NCBI GenBank assembly: GCA_934757845.1
Contig: CAKVLQ010000008.1
Span: 1 to 43,193, forward strand
DNA length: 43,193 nucleotides
Origin: an uncultured Clostridia bacterium
GTDB taxonomy: Bacteria; Bacillota; Clostridia; Christensenellales; UBA1242
Direction of reading: 5' to 3'
Numbering within the stretch: the first letter of the stretch is position 1; each line of letters begins with the position of its first letter. This document shows, in pieces, positions 17,114-26,551 of this stretch. The position numbers and the translations under genes were made by a program. Below the pieces are notes generated by a model. That model was given only the letters and a program-made list of their open reading frames with translations. It searched no databases and had not been told where the DNA came from.

Positions 17114-17791
17114 ATGAATATAAAATTTGAAAAAAGTGAAACTTACAAAAATTTGGCAAGAGCTTTTGCGGGCGAATGTCAAGCAGGTGCAAGATATCAA
17201 TTTTTAAGCAAACAATGCCTAAATGAGGGATATAATTTTTTGTCTAATACCGTAAAAACTTTGGCAAAAAATGAAATGGCACACGCAAAAACTTTTTTTG
17301 ACCAAATTGTAAACAATAGTTCAAAAGTCGTTAAAAATATTGACATTGAGGCGGGCTATCCTTTTAAATTTGGTGAACTTTGCGACCATTTTAAATATAC
17401 TATGGAAGACGAAGAAATGGAATCAAAAACAATTTATCCAAGTTTTTCTCAAATTGCGCGAAATGAAGGTTTTGACGACATTGCTGACATTTTTGAGCGT
17501 GTTGCAAGCGTTGAAAATTGCCATTATATGCTTTTAAAGCAAATTTATGACGGGCTTTATAACAAAACTCTTTATAGTTCAAAAACACCAATTAAATGGA
17601 AATGTAGCAACTGCGGAAACGAACATACACAAAAAAATGCATGGAAAGTTTGCGATTTATGCTCGATGCCACAAGGCTATGTTGAAGTTCCGTTTGAAAC
17701 AGGAAAAACTTTAAAAAATTGTGAAGTGAGTGATATGGACACAAAAAATTTGAAAATAAAAAACAAATGCGTTTGTGATGAATGCAATTAA
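17114..17791 (+). CDS. Rubrerythrin
   Basis: A di-iron peroxidase used by anaerobes to remove hydrogen peroxide with electrons from rubredoxin-like centres. Residues ~9-148 form the ferritin-like four-helix domain with the ligands Glu21 (GECQAGARY), Glu54 and His57 (NEMAH), and Glu129, Glu134 and His137 (FERVASVENCHY). A rubredoxin-like domain follows with Cys164/Cys167 (CSNC) and Cys180/Cys183 (CDLC). An extra tail of about 30 residues ends in a cysteine-rich CVCDEC. An AAGGAG ribosome binding site precedes the ATG and a terminator overlaps the stop. It supports an anaerobic lifestyle. Confidence 0.95.
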   Translation: MNIKFEKSETYKNLARAFAGECQAGARYQFLSKQCLNEGYNFLSNTVKTLAKNEMAHAKTFFDQIVNNSSKVVKNIDIEAGYPFKFGELCDHFKYTMEDEEMESKTIYPSFSQIARNEGFDDIADIFERVASVENCHYMLLKQIYDGLYNKTLYSSKTPIKWKCSNCGNEHTQKNAWKVCDLCSMPQGYVEVPFETGKTLKNCEVSDMDTKNLKIKNKCVCDECN

Positions 17792-17811
17792 AGTGCAATA
17801 GCACTTTTTTT
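17790..17811 (+). terminator. Terminator of the rubrerythrin gene
   Basis: Stem AAAGTGC (17790-17796) and GCACTTT (17801-17807), four-base loop and a T run, beginning within the stop codon. Confidence 0.75.
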
Positions 17812-17812
17812 G

Positions 17813-18022
17813 TTACACCCACAATTTATAGCACTCTATTTTCATTGCATTTGAAACTTTTAAACTTGAAATTAAACTAACACTTGCATCTTGATTATAA
17901 ATTTTTTGCAAAGTTTGATAACTTATTTTGCATTTTTCACAAAATTGTTTTTTTGTTAAATTATTATCAAGCAAATAATTGTCAATTAAGTCGGTTCTAA
18001 AATATTTTCTTTTAATTTTCAT
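17813..18022 (-). CDS. Small Cro/C1-type helix-turn-helix protein
   Basis: A 69-residue protein consisting of little more than one helix-turn-helix: LTKKQFCEKCKISYQTLQKIYNQ (given in part; residues ~22-44) fits helices 2-3 of the XRE/Cro fold. An AAGGAG ribosome binding site precedes the ATG at 18022. It lies alone, convergent with rubrerythrin and divergent from the lipoprotein gene at 18175, which it might regulate; that is a guess from position only. Confidence 0.75.
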   Translation of the reverse strand: MKIKRKYFRTDLIDNYLLDNNLTKKQFCEKCKISYQTLQKIYNQDASVSLISSLKVSNAMKIECYKLWV

Positions 18023-18161
18023 AATTTTACTCCTTTTTTAAACTTTCATTTATATTCTACAACAAAAAAAATAAAAAAACTTCAACTCTGCGAATAAGCC
18101 GAAAAAAAATTTAATTTTTATAATAATATGTTTTTTTGTTTTAAAATTTTTGATTATGTAA

Positions 18162-18167
18162 TATAAT
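18162..18167 (+). promoter_or_regulatory. -10 box of the lipoprotein gene (predicted leaderless)
   Basis: TATAAT at 18162-18167 lies seven bases before the ATG at 18175 with no ribosome binding site between. No good -35 is visible. Confidence 0.45.
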
Positions 18168-18174
18168 GTTTTGT

Positions 18175-19044
18175 ATGAAATTACTTAAAAAATTTGGAGC
18201 AATAATTGTTTGCTTGCTTGTTATTTTTGTTGCAACTGGCTGTGCAAGCGTTCAATATTCACGAGTTATTAACACAGACGGAAGCATTGTTGATGCGTTT
18301 TGCGTTAAACTTGATAACGAAAAAATAATTTCGGCAGGTGTGAACCCAAGCGATGTTAAAATAAAAATTGTAAGCAAAATGAATTTGTATCTTGACGCTT
18401 TGTTTGATGCTTTTGACAATCGTGAAAGTTATTATTTTGATATGGACAAAATTGTGGTTAGGCAAAATGTTTCAAGGCAAATTATATCACAAGATGACTA
18501 TATTTTAGCAAGACTTAAATTTAAAAACTACACAGTGTTTAAATATTTTTATGGCTTTGACGACTCGTCTAGCGAAGATGATTCAAGCCAAACTTTAAAA
18601 ACATTTTTGTATAACAAAAACATTTCAACTGGAAAGACTATTTTTGCAGGCGATTATTCAAACCTAATTAACGAATTTGCTTCAATGTTTGACTATGCTT
18701 ACGGAGTTGAAGATGTTAATTTTTCTTATTTGTTTGGAACACCACAAAGCAAACTTCATTCTGATTCAACATATTGTTATGAAGTTGACGGAGTAACATA
18801 TCACGAATGGGTTTTAGACAGCCCTGACCAAGAAATTAGCACCTACACCTATCAAATAAAACCTGTTAATTGGTATATTTTGGCTTTAATTTTAACCGCT
18901 TGTTTAATTTTGATTTTAGTTTTAATTTCAGTTGTTAAAAAGAAAAAACTAAATAATGTTTTAAAAGTTGCATCAAATATCCAAAATGAAGATATAAAAA
19001 ATTATGAAATTAAAGAAGATAATGACAACAATGCAAATTTCTAA
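18175..19044 (+). CDS. LppM-like lipoprotein with C-terminal membrane helix
   Basis: Predicted lipoprotein of 289 residues from the ATG at 18175. An upstream in-frame ATG (18166) overlaps the -10 box and is unlikely to be used. The signal peptide ends in the lipobox VATGC with Cys23 as lipidation site. The following ~200 residues are a soluble extracellular domain (starting ASVQYSRVINTDGSIVDAF) that resembles the LppM-type fold in its opening strands. A transmembrane helix (~232-255, WYILALILTACLILI) and a charged cytoplasmic tail follow. The dual membrane attachment (lipid plus helix) is seen in several related Firmicute proteins of unknown role. No function can be assigned. Confidence 0.8.
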   Translation: MKLLKKFGAIIVCLLVIFVATGCASVQYSRVINTDGSIVDAFCVKLDNEKIISAGVNPSDVKIKIVSKMNLYLDALFDAFDNRESYYFDMDKIVVRQNVSRQIISQDDYILARLKFKNYTVFKYFYGFDDSSSEDDSSQTLKTFLYNKNISTGKTIFAGDYSNLINEFASMFDYAYGVEDVNFSYLFGTPQSKLHSDSTYCYEVDGVTYHEWVLDSPDQEISTYTYQIKPVNWYILALILTACLILILVLISVVKKKKLNNVLKVASNIQNEDIKNYEIKEDNDNNANF

Positions 19045-19135
19045 ATATTGAACAAAAAAAATTAAGATATAAAAAATTAAGATTTTAAATTTGTAAAAGC
19101 ACTATTTAAAATATCATTTTATAATTATTAAATAT

Positions 19136-19167
19136 AAAAAAACGAACAATTTTGTTCGTTTTTTTAA
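19136..19167 (+). terminator. Bidirectional terminator between convergent genes
   Basis: Long perfect hairpin, AAAAAACGAACAA and TTGTTCGTTTTTT with a two-base loop region, T runs on both sides, between the lipoprotein gene (plus) and the 135-residue membrane protein gene (minus). Confidence 0.75.
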
Positions 19168-19200
19168 AATTTATTAACTTTTACAAACAACTTTTTTGCC

Positions 19201-19608
19201 CTATTTTTCTGCTTTGTTTATTTCTTTTGTTGAAGTTTCTTCACTTTGTGTTTTTAGTTTTGAAATGCAGTAAGCATAGATAGGAATAAATATTAAAAAG
19301 CAAATTAATTGTGGAAGCAAAACAACAACGAAATCAATATTAAAGAACATCAACAAACTTCCCAAAATTGTTTCAAACACAAAATAATATATGCTTAAAA
19401 CTTTTATTGAAAGCCCTTTAACTTCACTTTTGTTTTGAATTGCATTTGATAAAATAAAACTTACCAAAACAATAATTATTGAAAGTGTGATAAATGAATA
19501 TCCACACCAAAAATTGTTTGTTAGGTTTTTGCATAGGCAAAACACTAACGCATTATAAATTCCTAAAACACATAATATTGAAATTATAGAAAGTAAATTT
19601 TTTTTCAT
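19201..19608 (-). CDS. Hypothetical four-helix membrane protein
   Basis: A 135-residue protein with four predicted membrane helices (residues ~5-25, 35-55, 69-90 and 94-115) and a short charged C-terminal tail (KLKTQSEETSTKEINKAEK). The family is not recognised. An AGGGGAA ribosome binding site precedes ATG 19608. It follows gyrA's end by about 50 bases on the same strand, so it may be read through from the gyrase operon. Confidence 0.7.
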   Translation of the reverse strand: MKKNLLSIISILCVLGIYNALVFCLCKNLTNNFWCGYSFITLSIIIVLVSFILSNAIQNKSEVKGLSIKVLSIYYFVFETILGSLLMFFNIDFVVVLLPQLICFLIFIPIYAYCISKLKTQSEETSTKEINKAEK

Positions 19609-19655
19609 AATTTTCCCCTTTTTTTTAATAATTTTTTAAGTTTTTTTTGCAAAAT

Positions 19656-22256
19656 TTAGTTGTTTGTTTGGTCGTTGTTGTTTAGTAAATTTTCGTCATT
19701 TTCAAGATTTGTTTGATTTTCAGCATTTTCATTTATTGTGTCTATGTTTGATTGTTGATTTTCTTCATTCAAAGTTTCATTTTCACTAACTTCTTCGTCT
19801 TCTTCTCGTTCGGTTGTGGTAATTGAAACAATCTTTTCGCCTTCTTGAAGTTTCATAACTCTAACGCCTTGTGTTGTTCTTCCAATTTTTGATATTTTAT
19901 CAGCGTGCATTCTTATTAAAGTTCCATGGTCGGTTACCAAAATTATATCTTCATCTGGTTTAACTTGTTTTAGGTTAACAAGATTTCCAGTTTTTTCATT
20001 GAATATTCCTGCAAAAACGCCTTTTCCATTTCGACCTTGAGTTCGATAATCTTCGGCATCACTTCGTTTTCCATATCCTAGGCTTGAAATAGTTAAAATG
20101 TCATAACCGTCTTTAAGAACAATCATATCAACAATATAATCGTCTTTTGTTAGGTTCATACATTTAACACCTTGTGCTGTTCTTCCCATTTCACGAACAT
20201 CATTTTCGTTAAATCTTATGCATTTTCCATGGTTTGATGCACACAAAACATCACTATTCCCTTCGCTGTATTGAACATTAATAAGTTCGTCATTATCGGT
20301 TAATTTTATTGCAATTTTGCCAACTTTTCGTATACTTTCAAATTCGGCAACACTTGTTCGTTTAATAAGACCTTTTTTGGTTGCCATAATAAGTGTGCCA
20401 ACTTCTTTGTTTTCTTTAACTGGAATTGTGGCAGTAACCCTTTCTCCGCTTGATAACTGCAACAAATTTATCATTGCTCTGCCTTTTGCAAGTTTTCCCG
20501 CTTCAGGAATTTCATAGGCTTTTATTCTGTAAACTCTGCCAAGGTTTGTGAAGAACATAACATCGTCATGCGTTGAAGATGTAATAATGTTTTCAACATA
20601 ATCTTCTTCTTTTGTTTTGTGACTTGAAACTCCTCGTCCACCACGATTTTGGCTTCGATATTCGTCAACTGGAATACGCTTAATATAGCCTTGATGAGTT
20701 AATGAAATAACAACATCTTCTTTTTCAATAAGGTCAGCAATATCAATGTCGGAATAGTCAAGTGTAATTTCAGTTTTACGCTCGTTGCCATATTTTTCTT
20801 TAATTTCGGTAAGTTCGGTTTTAATTATATCCAAAACTCGTTCTTCGTGAGCAAGAATATCAATATAGTCGCTAATTGCCACTTTCAAACTTTCAAGTTC
20901 TTCTTTGATTTTTTGAACTTCAAGCCCTGTCAATCTTTGAAGTCGCATATCTAGTATTGCTTGTGCTTGGATTTCGGTTAACCCAAAAGTTTCTTGAAGT
21001 TTTATGCTTGCTTCAGTTTTGTCGGCTGATTTTTTAATAAGTTCAATAACTTCGTCAATAGAAGCAAGAGCAATAACAAGTCCTTCCAAAATATGTGCTC
21101 GTTCTTCGGCTCGTTGCTTATCAAATCTTGTTCTTCTTATAACAATTTCTTTTTGATGCTCTAAATAATAATGCAAAATTTCTTTAAGGTTGCAAATTTT
21201 TGGAGCACCATCAACTATTGCCAAAAAGATAATTCCGTTTGACACTTGAAGTTGTGTGTGTTTGAACAAATAATTTAAAATAACTTGCGGATTGTAATCT
21301 TTTTTAATGTCAATTACAATTCTCATTCCATTTCTGTCACTTTCATCATTAAGGTTGCTTATTCCTTCAACCTTTTTGTCATTAACAAGGTTTGCGATTG
21401 TTTCAATCAATCTTGCTTTGTTAACTTGATAAGGAAGTTCGGTTACAATAATTCGACTTTTGCCATTTGTGTATTCTTCAATTTCGGTTCTTGACCTTAA
21501 AATAATTCCGCCCCTACCAGTTTTATAGGCGTGCCTTAAAGCCGTTGTGCCCATAATTAACGCTTTTGTTGGATAATCTGGTGCTGGAATATAAGTCATA
21601 AGGTCGTCAATAGAAATTTCAGGGTCATCAATCAAAGCGATAACACCATTGATAACTTCATTAAGGTTGTGTGGTGGAATGTTTGTTGCCATACCAACTG
21701 CGATACCATCACTTCCATTAACCAAAATGTTTGGAAATCTACTTGGCAAAACAACTGGCTCACGCTCGGAAGCATCAAAGTTGTCTTTAAAGTCTACGGT
21801 GTCTTTTTCAATATCTCTTAACATTTCGGAAGCAACTTTGCTTAACTTCGCTTCTGTATAACGATATGCCGCAGCAGAATCGCCGTCTACTGAACCAAAG
21901 TTTCCTTGCCCAAACACTAATGGTTCATTAATTGTAAAATCTTGTGCTAAACGCACCAAAGCATCATAAACCGAACTATCACCATGTGGGTGATATTTAC
22001 CCAAAACTTCACCAACGATTTTGGCACATTTTCGGGTTGGCTTATCGCTTGTAAGCCCCATTTCGCCCATTGCGTAAACAATTCTTCGTTGAACTGGTTT
22101 AAGACCATCACGAACATCTGGAATAGCACGAGAAATATTAACCGCTTTTGCATATTGCATAAAAGAGACTTTTAATGTGTCTTTTATTTCAACATTTTCA
22201 ATTTTGGTTTTGTCGTCTATTTTTAACAATTCTTCACTATAATCTATCTTTTTCAT
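19656..22256 (-). CDS. gyrA: DNA gyrase subunit A
   Basis: The breakage-reunion subunit of DNA gyrase. The 866-residue product has the quinolone-resistance region HPHGDSSVYD at residues 89-98, where Ser94 and Asp98 match the drug-sensitive Ser83/Asp87 of E. coli GyrA. The active-site Tyr133 lies in AAAYRYTEA. The C-terminal beta-pinwheel contains QNRGGRG, a GyrA box variant that supports gyrase over topoisomerase IV. The last ~55 residues are acidic and Asn-rich (ending LLNNNDQTNN). The gene starts nine bases after gyrB, clearly one operon. Confidence 0.97.
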   Translation of the reverse strand: MKKIDYSEELLKIDDKTKIENVEIKDTLKVSFMQYAKAVNISRAIPDVRDGLKPVQRRIVYAMGEMGLTSDKPTRKCAKIVGEVLGKYHPHGDSSVYDALVRLAQDFTINEPLVFGQGNFGSVDGDSAAAYRYTEAKLSKVASEMLRDIEKDTVDFKDNFDASEREPVVLPSRFPNILVNGSDGIAVGMATNIPPHNLNEVINGVIALIDDPEISIDDLMTYIPAPDYPTKALIMGTTALRHAYKTGRGGIILRSRTEIEEYTNGKSRIIVTELPYQVNKARLIETIANLVNDKKVEGISNLNDESDRNGMRIVIDIKKDYNPQVILNYLFKHTQLQVSNGIIFLAIVDGAPKICNLKEILHYYLEHQKEIVIRRTRFDKQRAEERAHILEGLVIALASIDEVIELIKKSADKTEASIKLQETFGLTEIQAQAILDMRLQRLTGLEVQKIKEELESLKVAISDYIDILAHEERVLDIIKTELTEIKEKYGNERKTEITLDYSDIDIADLIEKEDVVISLTHQGYIKRIPVDEYRSQNRGGRGVSSHKTKEEDYVENIITSSTHDDVMFFTNLGRVYRIKAYEIPEAGKLAKGRAMINLLQLSSGERVTATIPVKENKEVGTLIMATKKGLIKRTSVAEFESIRKVGKIAIKLTDNDELINVQYSEGNSDVLCASNHGKCIRFNENDVREMGRTAQGVKCMNLTKDDYIVDMIVLKDGYDILTISSLGYGKRSDAEDYRTQGRNGKGVFAGIFNEKTGNLVNLKQVKPDEDIILVTDHGTLIRMHADKISKIGRTTQGVRVMKLQEGEKIVSITTTEREEDEEVSENETLNEENQQSNIDTINENAENQTNLENDENLLNNNDQTNN

Positions 22257-22265
22257 TTCTCACTC

Positions 22266-24206
22266 CTAAATATCCAAATCACTGTCTGAAACCAAATTGT
22301 TGTTTTCTTCAATAAAGGCTCGCCTTAATTCTGGTTCTTCACCCATAAGTGTTGTAAAAATTCTGTCTGCTTCAACAGCATCTTGCATTTCAACCTTTTG
22401 AAGTGTTCGATGTTCTGGGCTCATAGTTGTTTCCCAAAGTTGTTCGGCACTCATTTCGCCAAGGCCTTTATATCGTTGTTGTTGAAAACTTCGATTATCC
22501 ATTGAAGCAGTAAAAGCATTCAATTCTTCATCGGTATAAAAATAATAATCTTTTTTGTTTTTTGTAACTTTATATAGTGGTGGTTTTGCAATATACACAT
22601 GACCATTTTCAATAAGTGGTCGCATAAATCTGAAAAAGAAAGTTAAAAGCAAAATTCTAATATGCGCACCATCAACATCGGCATCTGTCATGCAAATAAT
22701 TTTGTTATATCGAAGTTTATTTTCGTCATAGTTTTCATGAATGCCCGCACCAAATGCAGTTATCATGCTTTTTATTTCTTCGTTTGACAAAATTTTTCCA
22801 AGTCTTGCTTTTTCAACATTCAAGATTTTTCCACGAAGAGGCAAGATTGCTTGAAATCTTCGGTCTCGTCCGCTTTTTGCACTTCCGCCAGCCGAATCCC
22901 CCTCAACCAAATATATTTCACAAAATTTTGGGTCTTTTTCACTGCAATCAGCAAGTTTTCCAGGAAGAGTTGTGTTTTCTAATGCACCTTTTCTTCTTGT
23001 TTCTTCTCTTGCCCTTCTTGCCGCATCTCTTGCTTTTTGGCTTGTTACGCATCTTAAAACAAGTTCTTTTGCAACACTTGGATTTTCTTCCAAAAAGTCG
23101 CCAAAACCTTCTTGCATTGCGTTTTCAACAATCGAACGCATTTCACTGTTTCCAAGTTTTGTTTTTGTTTGACCTTCAAATTGTGGGTCAGTTAGTTTAA
23201 CGCTAATTATCGCCGTTAAGCCTTCACGAACATCATCGCCCGTTAGTTTGTCATCACCTTTCAAAATGCCCGCTTTTTTACCATAATCGTTTATCAATTT
23301 TGTTAAACTATTTTTAAAGCCAACAAGGTGAGTTCCGCCTTCTTCGGTGTTTATATTGTTTGCATAAGCATAAATTGTTTCGGCATAAGTGTCGTTATAT
23401 TGCATTGCAATTTCAACTTGATTTTTTTGAGTTGTTTTGTTTATATAAACTGGACTTTGAAACAAACAAGTTTTGTTTTTGTTAAGATAATCAACAAATT
23501 CAATAATTCCGCCATTAAATTGAAAGGTGTCTTTTTTAACTGGGTCGCATCTTTGGTCTTCAACCGACAAAATCAAACCTTTGTTCAAAAATGCAATTTC
23601 ACGAAATCGTGCACGCATTGTTTCATAATTAAAGTTTGTTGTTTCAAAAATTTCACTGTCTGGCAAAAAGGTTATGGTTGTTCCAGTATAATTTACATCA
23701 TCAATAATTTTTAATGGTGCTTGAGGAATGCCACGCTTATATTCTTGATAATAATGATGCCCATTTTGATAAACATCAACTTGAAGATAAGAACTTAACG
23801 CATTAACACAACTTAAACCAACGCCATGAAGTCCGCCTGAAATTTTATAGCCTTCGCCACCAAATTTTCCGCCCGCATGAAGTTTTGTTAGCACAACTTC
23901 AACCGCACTTTTGTGTTCAGTTCGGTGCATTCCTGTTGGAATTCCCCTTCCGTTATCCGACACTTTGCACATTCCGTCAGGTGTGAAAACAACGCTAATT
24001 TTGTCGCAAAAACCCGCCAACGCTTCATCAATAGAGTTGTCAACAACTTCGGTTATCAAATGATGAAGACCCCTTTCATCAGTCGAGCCAATATACATTC
24101 CTGGTCTTTTTCTAACTGGGTCTAATCCTTCCAAAACTTGAATGTCTTGCTCGTTATAGTGAGTGCTTTTAATCAGTTCTTGCTGATTGTCTGTTTGATT
24201 ATCCAT
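22266..24206 (-). CDS. gyrB: DNA gyrase subunit B
   Basis: The ATPase subunit of gyrase. The 646-residue product has the GHKL ATP site (EVVDNSIDEALAG near residues 53-65, DNGRGIPTG, GLHGVGLSCVNALS), the TOPRIM motif EGDSAGGSAKSGRDR and the metal-binding DADVDGAHI, and ends with the conserved QRYKGLGEMSAEQLWETT region. It is the compact Gram-positive-length form without the proteobacterial insertion. The AAGGAGAG ribosome binding site fixes ATG 24206. It is followed directly by gyrA. Confidence 0.97.
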   Translation of the reverse strand: MDNQTDNQQELIKSTHYNEQDIQVLEGLDPVRKRPGMYIGSTDERGLHHLITEVVDNSIDEALAGFCDKISVVFTPDGMCKVSDNGRGIPTGMHRTEHKSAVEVVLTKLHAGGKFGGEGYKISGGLHGVGLSCVNALSSYLQVDVYQNGHHYYQEYKRGIPQAPLKIIDDVNYTGTTITFLPDSEIFETTNFNYETMRARFREIAFLNKGLILSVEDQRCDPVKKDTFQFNGGIIEFVDYLNKNKTCLFQSPVYINKTTQKNQVEIAMQYNDTYAETIYAYANNINTEEGGTHLVGFKNSLTKLINDYGKKAGILKGDDKLTGDDVREGLTAIISVKLTDPQFEGQTKTKLGNSEMRSIVENAMQEGFGDFLEENPSVAKELVLRCVTSQKARDAARRAREETRRKGALENTTLPGKLADCSEKDPKFCEIYLVEGDSAGGSAKSGRDRRFQAILPLRGKILNVEKARLGKILSNEEIKSMITAFGAGIHENYDENKLRYNKIICMTDADVDGAHIRILLLTFFFRFMRPLIENGHVYIAKPPLYKVTKNKKDYYFYTDEELNAFTASMDNRSFQQQRYKGLGEMSAEQLWETTMSPEHRTLQKVEMQDAVEADRIFTTLMGEEPELRRAFIEENNNLVSDSDLDI

Positions 24207-24232
24207 AATCTCTCCTTATATCTATATATATT

Positions 24233-24261
24233 ATTATATATAAAATATATTAATCTGTCAA
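24233..24261 (-). promoter_or_regulatory. Consensus sigma-A promoter of gyrB-gyrA
   Basis: Minus strand TTGACA (24261-24256), exactly 17 bases, TATAAT (24238-24233): a perfect match to consensus at both boxes, about 27 bases before the start codon. Confidence 0.85.
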
Positions 24262-24407
24262 TAAAAAAGAGCCTATTTTGAATTTTAGAATAATTTTTGG
24301 ACAAAATATTTCACATTAAGTTTTAATCAAAATTTAAGCCAATTTTAACGCTTATAAGTTTTGTGCAAAAAAAATTTTGCATTATATAAAAAATTGCAAA
24401 TTGCGAC

Positions 24408-24436
24408 TTGATTTTTTTTGATTTTTGTGCTAGATT
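24408..24436 (+). promoter_or_regulatory. Extended -10 promoter of the 192-residue membrane protein gene
   Basis: TTGATT (24408-24413), 17 bases, TGC-TAGATT with the hexamer at 24431-24436, then an AGGAG ribosome binding site. Confidence 0.6.
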
Positions 24437-24459
24437 ATTGTTTATATTAGGAGAAAGAT

Positions 24460-25038
24460 ATGTATAATAAAAAATGTATAAGCACTTTTTTGTTTTGTGT
24501 GGCACTTGCAAGTTTGATAACTTTAATTTTGCCATTTGTGAATGTAAATTTTTATGGAGATGTTAGTGTAATATTAAAAATTGTTTATTTTGTTACAATA
24601 ATTATTTTTGGAATTTGCACTGTTTTAATAATTGCGATTGGAATATTTAATTTGTTCAAAAACGATTTTACACTTGTTCCCGTTCAAGAATTTTTAAGTT
24701 TTTGTGCTTTAACAATGCTTTTAATTTCAACTTTAATCTTCTTGCCTGTAAACAATGCAAACCTAACAGTTGGTTTTAGCATTTTAACGCTTGAAACTTT
24801 TATTCTTGCTTGCTTTAATCCTATTTTAAAATTAATTGAAAAACTTCCACGAACTTTTAAATGCATAAAAGAAAGTTTGAGAATAAAAAAAGAACAAAAA
24901 CAAAAAATTTTGGAAGAAAAAGAAGCACTTGAAAAAAATAATATTGAGCCTGAAATTGAAAAAAAACAAACTCCACCAAGTGAAGAAATTGACGAAGTTA
25001 AAATTATTCCACCAACTGATGACAATGATATAATCTAA
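24460..25038 (+). CDS. Hypothetical four-helix membrane protein with charged C-terminal tail
   Basis: The 192-residue product has four predicted transmembrane helices (residues ~8-31, 38-64, 76-98 and 104-123) followed by a basic then acidic cytoplasmic tail (RIKKEQKQKILEEKEALEKN, then IEPEIEKKQTPPSEEID). The tail is likely helical or coiled coil. I do not recognise the family. The AGGAGAAAG ribosome binding site and extended -10 promoter support the gene. Confidence 0.75.
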   Translation: MYNKKCISTFLFCVALASLITLILPFVNVNFYGDVSVILKIVYFVTIIIFGICTVLIIAIGIFNLFKNDFTLVPVQEFLSFCALTMLLISTLIFLPVNNANLTVGFSILTLETFILACFNPILKLIEKLPRTFKCIKESLRIKKEQKQKILEEKEALEKNNIEPEIEKKQTPPSEEIDEVKIIPPTDDNDII

Positions 25039-25123
25039 CACTTAAAATTATGCTTAATAAAATTTAATTAAGCAAAAAGCAAAATTTATATTAAAATAAA
25101 TTTTTAATTTAATAATATAAAAC

Positions 25124-25152
25124 AAAAAAAACTTTCAAAAGAAAGTTTTTTT
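25124..25152. terminator. Bidirectional terminator between convergent genes
   Basis: AAAAAAAACTTTC (25124-25136), AAAA loop, GAAAGTTTTTTT. It serves both the membrane protein gene (plus) and the PH-domain gene (minus). Confidence 0.75.
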
Positions 25153-25157
25153 GTTTT

Positions 25158-25544
25158 TTAACCTTGAAATTCTCCCCAACGGAAGTTTCTATCTCTTCTA
25201 TCTCGTGCAACCAATTTTGCAATCAAATCATAAACTTTGTATGGTTGTTTTACTCTTAAAATTTTGAACACAGGAGCAGTTTTGTCGTTGCTCTTTATTG
25301 TGATAGTTCCAACACCAAACATTTTATCCCCAAGAGTTTGATTAATTGAAAAATCTTCAATTTTGTATAGTTGAACTTCCTCAAAATGCGAACTTAAAAA
25401 ACCAGTTTCACAAAAAAGTTTTAGCCACTCGCCTTGTTTTTCCAAAATATAATATTTTGTGAAAGATAGTGGCATTCCAAAATTTCGTTTTTTATCTTGC
25501 CAATGAATTATAACATCATCGCCAAACTTTTTGTTTATAGACAT
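25158..25544 (-). CDS. Bacterial PH-domain protein
   Basis: A 128-residue soluble protein matching the bacterial pleckstrin-homology (bPH_2/DUF304) pattern: FGMPLSFTKYYILEKQGEW (~23-41), LQ-less EEVQLYKIEDFSINQTLGDKMFGVGTITI (in part ~55-83), then KSNDKTAPVFKI and KVYDLIAKLVARDRRDR. Unlike many relatives it has no membrane helices. Such proteins are common in Firmicutes but lack a firm function. The AGAAGGAG ribosome binding site fixes ATG 25544. Confidence 0.8.
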   Translation of the reverse strand: MSINKKFGDDVIIHWQDKKRNFGMPLSFTKYYILEKQGEWLKLFCETGFLSSHFEEVQLYKIEDFSINQTLGDKMFGVGTITIKSNDKTAPVFKILRVKQPYKVYDLIAKLVARDRRDRNFRWGEFQG

Positions 25545-25628
25545 AAAATCTCCTTCTAATTATTATATTATACCATATTAACAAAAAATTGTAAATATTT
25601 TTATAAAAGTTTTAAATAAACAAAAAAC

Positions 25629-25657
25629 TTGCATTTTTGATTTTTTGTTGCTATAAT
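25629..25657 (+). promoter_or_regulatory. Promoter of the walJ-like gene (predicted leaderless)
   Basis: TTGCAT (25629-25634), 17 bases, TATAAT (25652-25657), then eight bases to the ATG at 25666 with no ribosome binding site. Confidence 0.65.
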
Positions 25658-25665
25658 ATTTGCCT

Positions 25666-26469
25666 ATGAAAGCAGTAAGTTTGGCAAGTGGAAGCAAAGG
25701 AAATTGCTATTTTATTTCAACTGACAAAACAAAAATTTTGATTGATGACGGAATAAACTTTAAAGAACTTTGCGAGAAACTTGAATTATTAAAAACAAAT
25801 CCACAAGATATTGATGCAATTTTTATTACGCATGAACATGACGACCATATAAAAGGTCTTCAAACCTTTTTGAAAAGTTATAATCCAAAAATTTTTATTC
25901 ACAACGATTGTGTAAACCCTGCAAACCAAAAACTTAAAAACTCATTAAAAAATGTTAAAACCTTTTCGGATAACGAAAACATAACATTAAATGACCTTTT
26001 GATTGAAAATTTTTATCAAAGTCATGATAGCAAACATTGCAACGGCTTTTCAATTTATTCTAATGATGCAAAAGTTTCAATTTCAACAGATATTGGAATT
26101 GCAAATCAAAACCAAGTTAATCACTTAAATAATAGCAACCTTGTTTATCTTGAAGCAAATCATGATGTTAACTTATTGCTTGACAACCTTAATTATCCTG
26201 CATTTTTAAAGCGAAGAATTTTAAGCAACAAAGGTCATTTAAGCAACAAAGCAAGTGCTGATATTATTGAAAATTTAAGTTACAACAAAGTCAGCCAAGT
26301 GGTTTTGTCGCATTTAAGTGAAGAAAACAATTCTCCAAGCCTTGCATATAATTATATTAAAAACGAACTTTTGGATAAAGATATTGTTGAAGGAAAAGAC
26401 ATTTTTATTGATGTTGCAAGTCAATATAAAGTTGGAACAATTTTTAATATTTCAAAAAACAATTATTAA
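25666..26469 (+). CDS. WalJ/YycJ-like metallo-beta-lactamase fold hydrolase
   Basis: A metallo-beta-lactamase fold protein of the WalJ (YycJ) group, linked in Bacillus to DNA replication/repair and coordination with cell-wall metabolism. The 267-residue product begins MKAVSLASGSKGNCYFI, the family's characteristic opening, followed by the metal site THEHDDH with His56, His58, Asp60 and His61. Later ligands are likely in SISTDIG and in KGHLSN and LSHLSEENNSP. The ATG at 25666 is preferred over a TTG two codons upstream because of the promoter spacing. The usual walRK partners are not in the window. Confidence 0.9.
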   Translation: MKAVSLASGSKGNCYFISTDKTKILIDDGINFKELCEKLELLKTNPQDIDAIFITHEHDDHIKGLQTFLKSYNPKIFIHNDCVNPANQKLKNSLKNVKTFSDNENITLNDLLIENFYQSHDSKHCNGFSIYSNDAKVSISTDIGIANQNQVNHLNNSNLVYLEANHDVNLLLDNLNYPAFLKRRILSNKGHLSNKASADIIENLSYNKVSQVVLSHLSEENNSPSLAYNYIKNELLDKDIVEGKDIFIDVASQYKVGTIFNISKNNY

Positions 26470-26551
26470 AAATTTTAAAAATCAAATTAAAATTTACATA
26501 AAAAAAGTAAAAATTATTACATTAAAAACCAAACCAAAAGGATAAACTTCT

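Noticed and set aside
22754..23200. 148-codon open frame on the plus strand
   Set aside because: Antisense to gyrB, Leu/Phe-rich shadow composition, no initiation signals.
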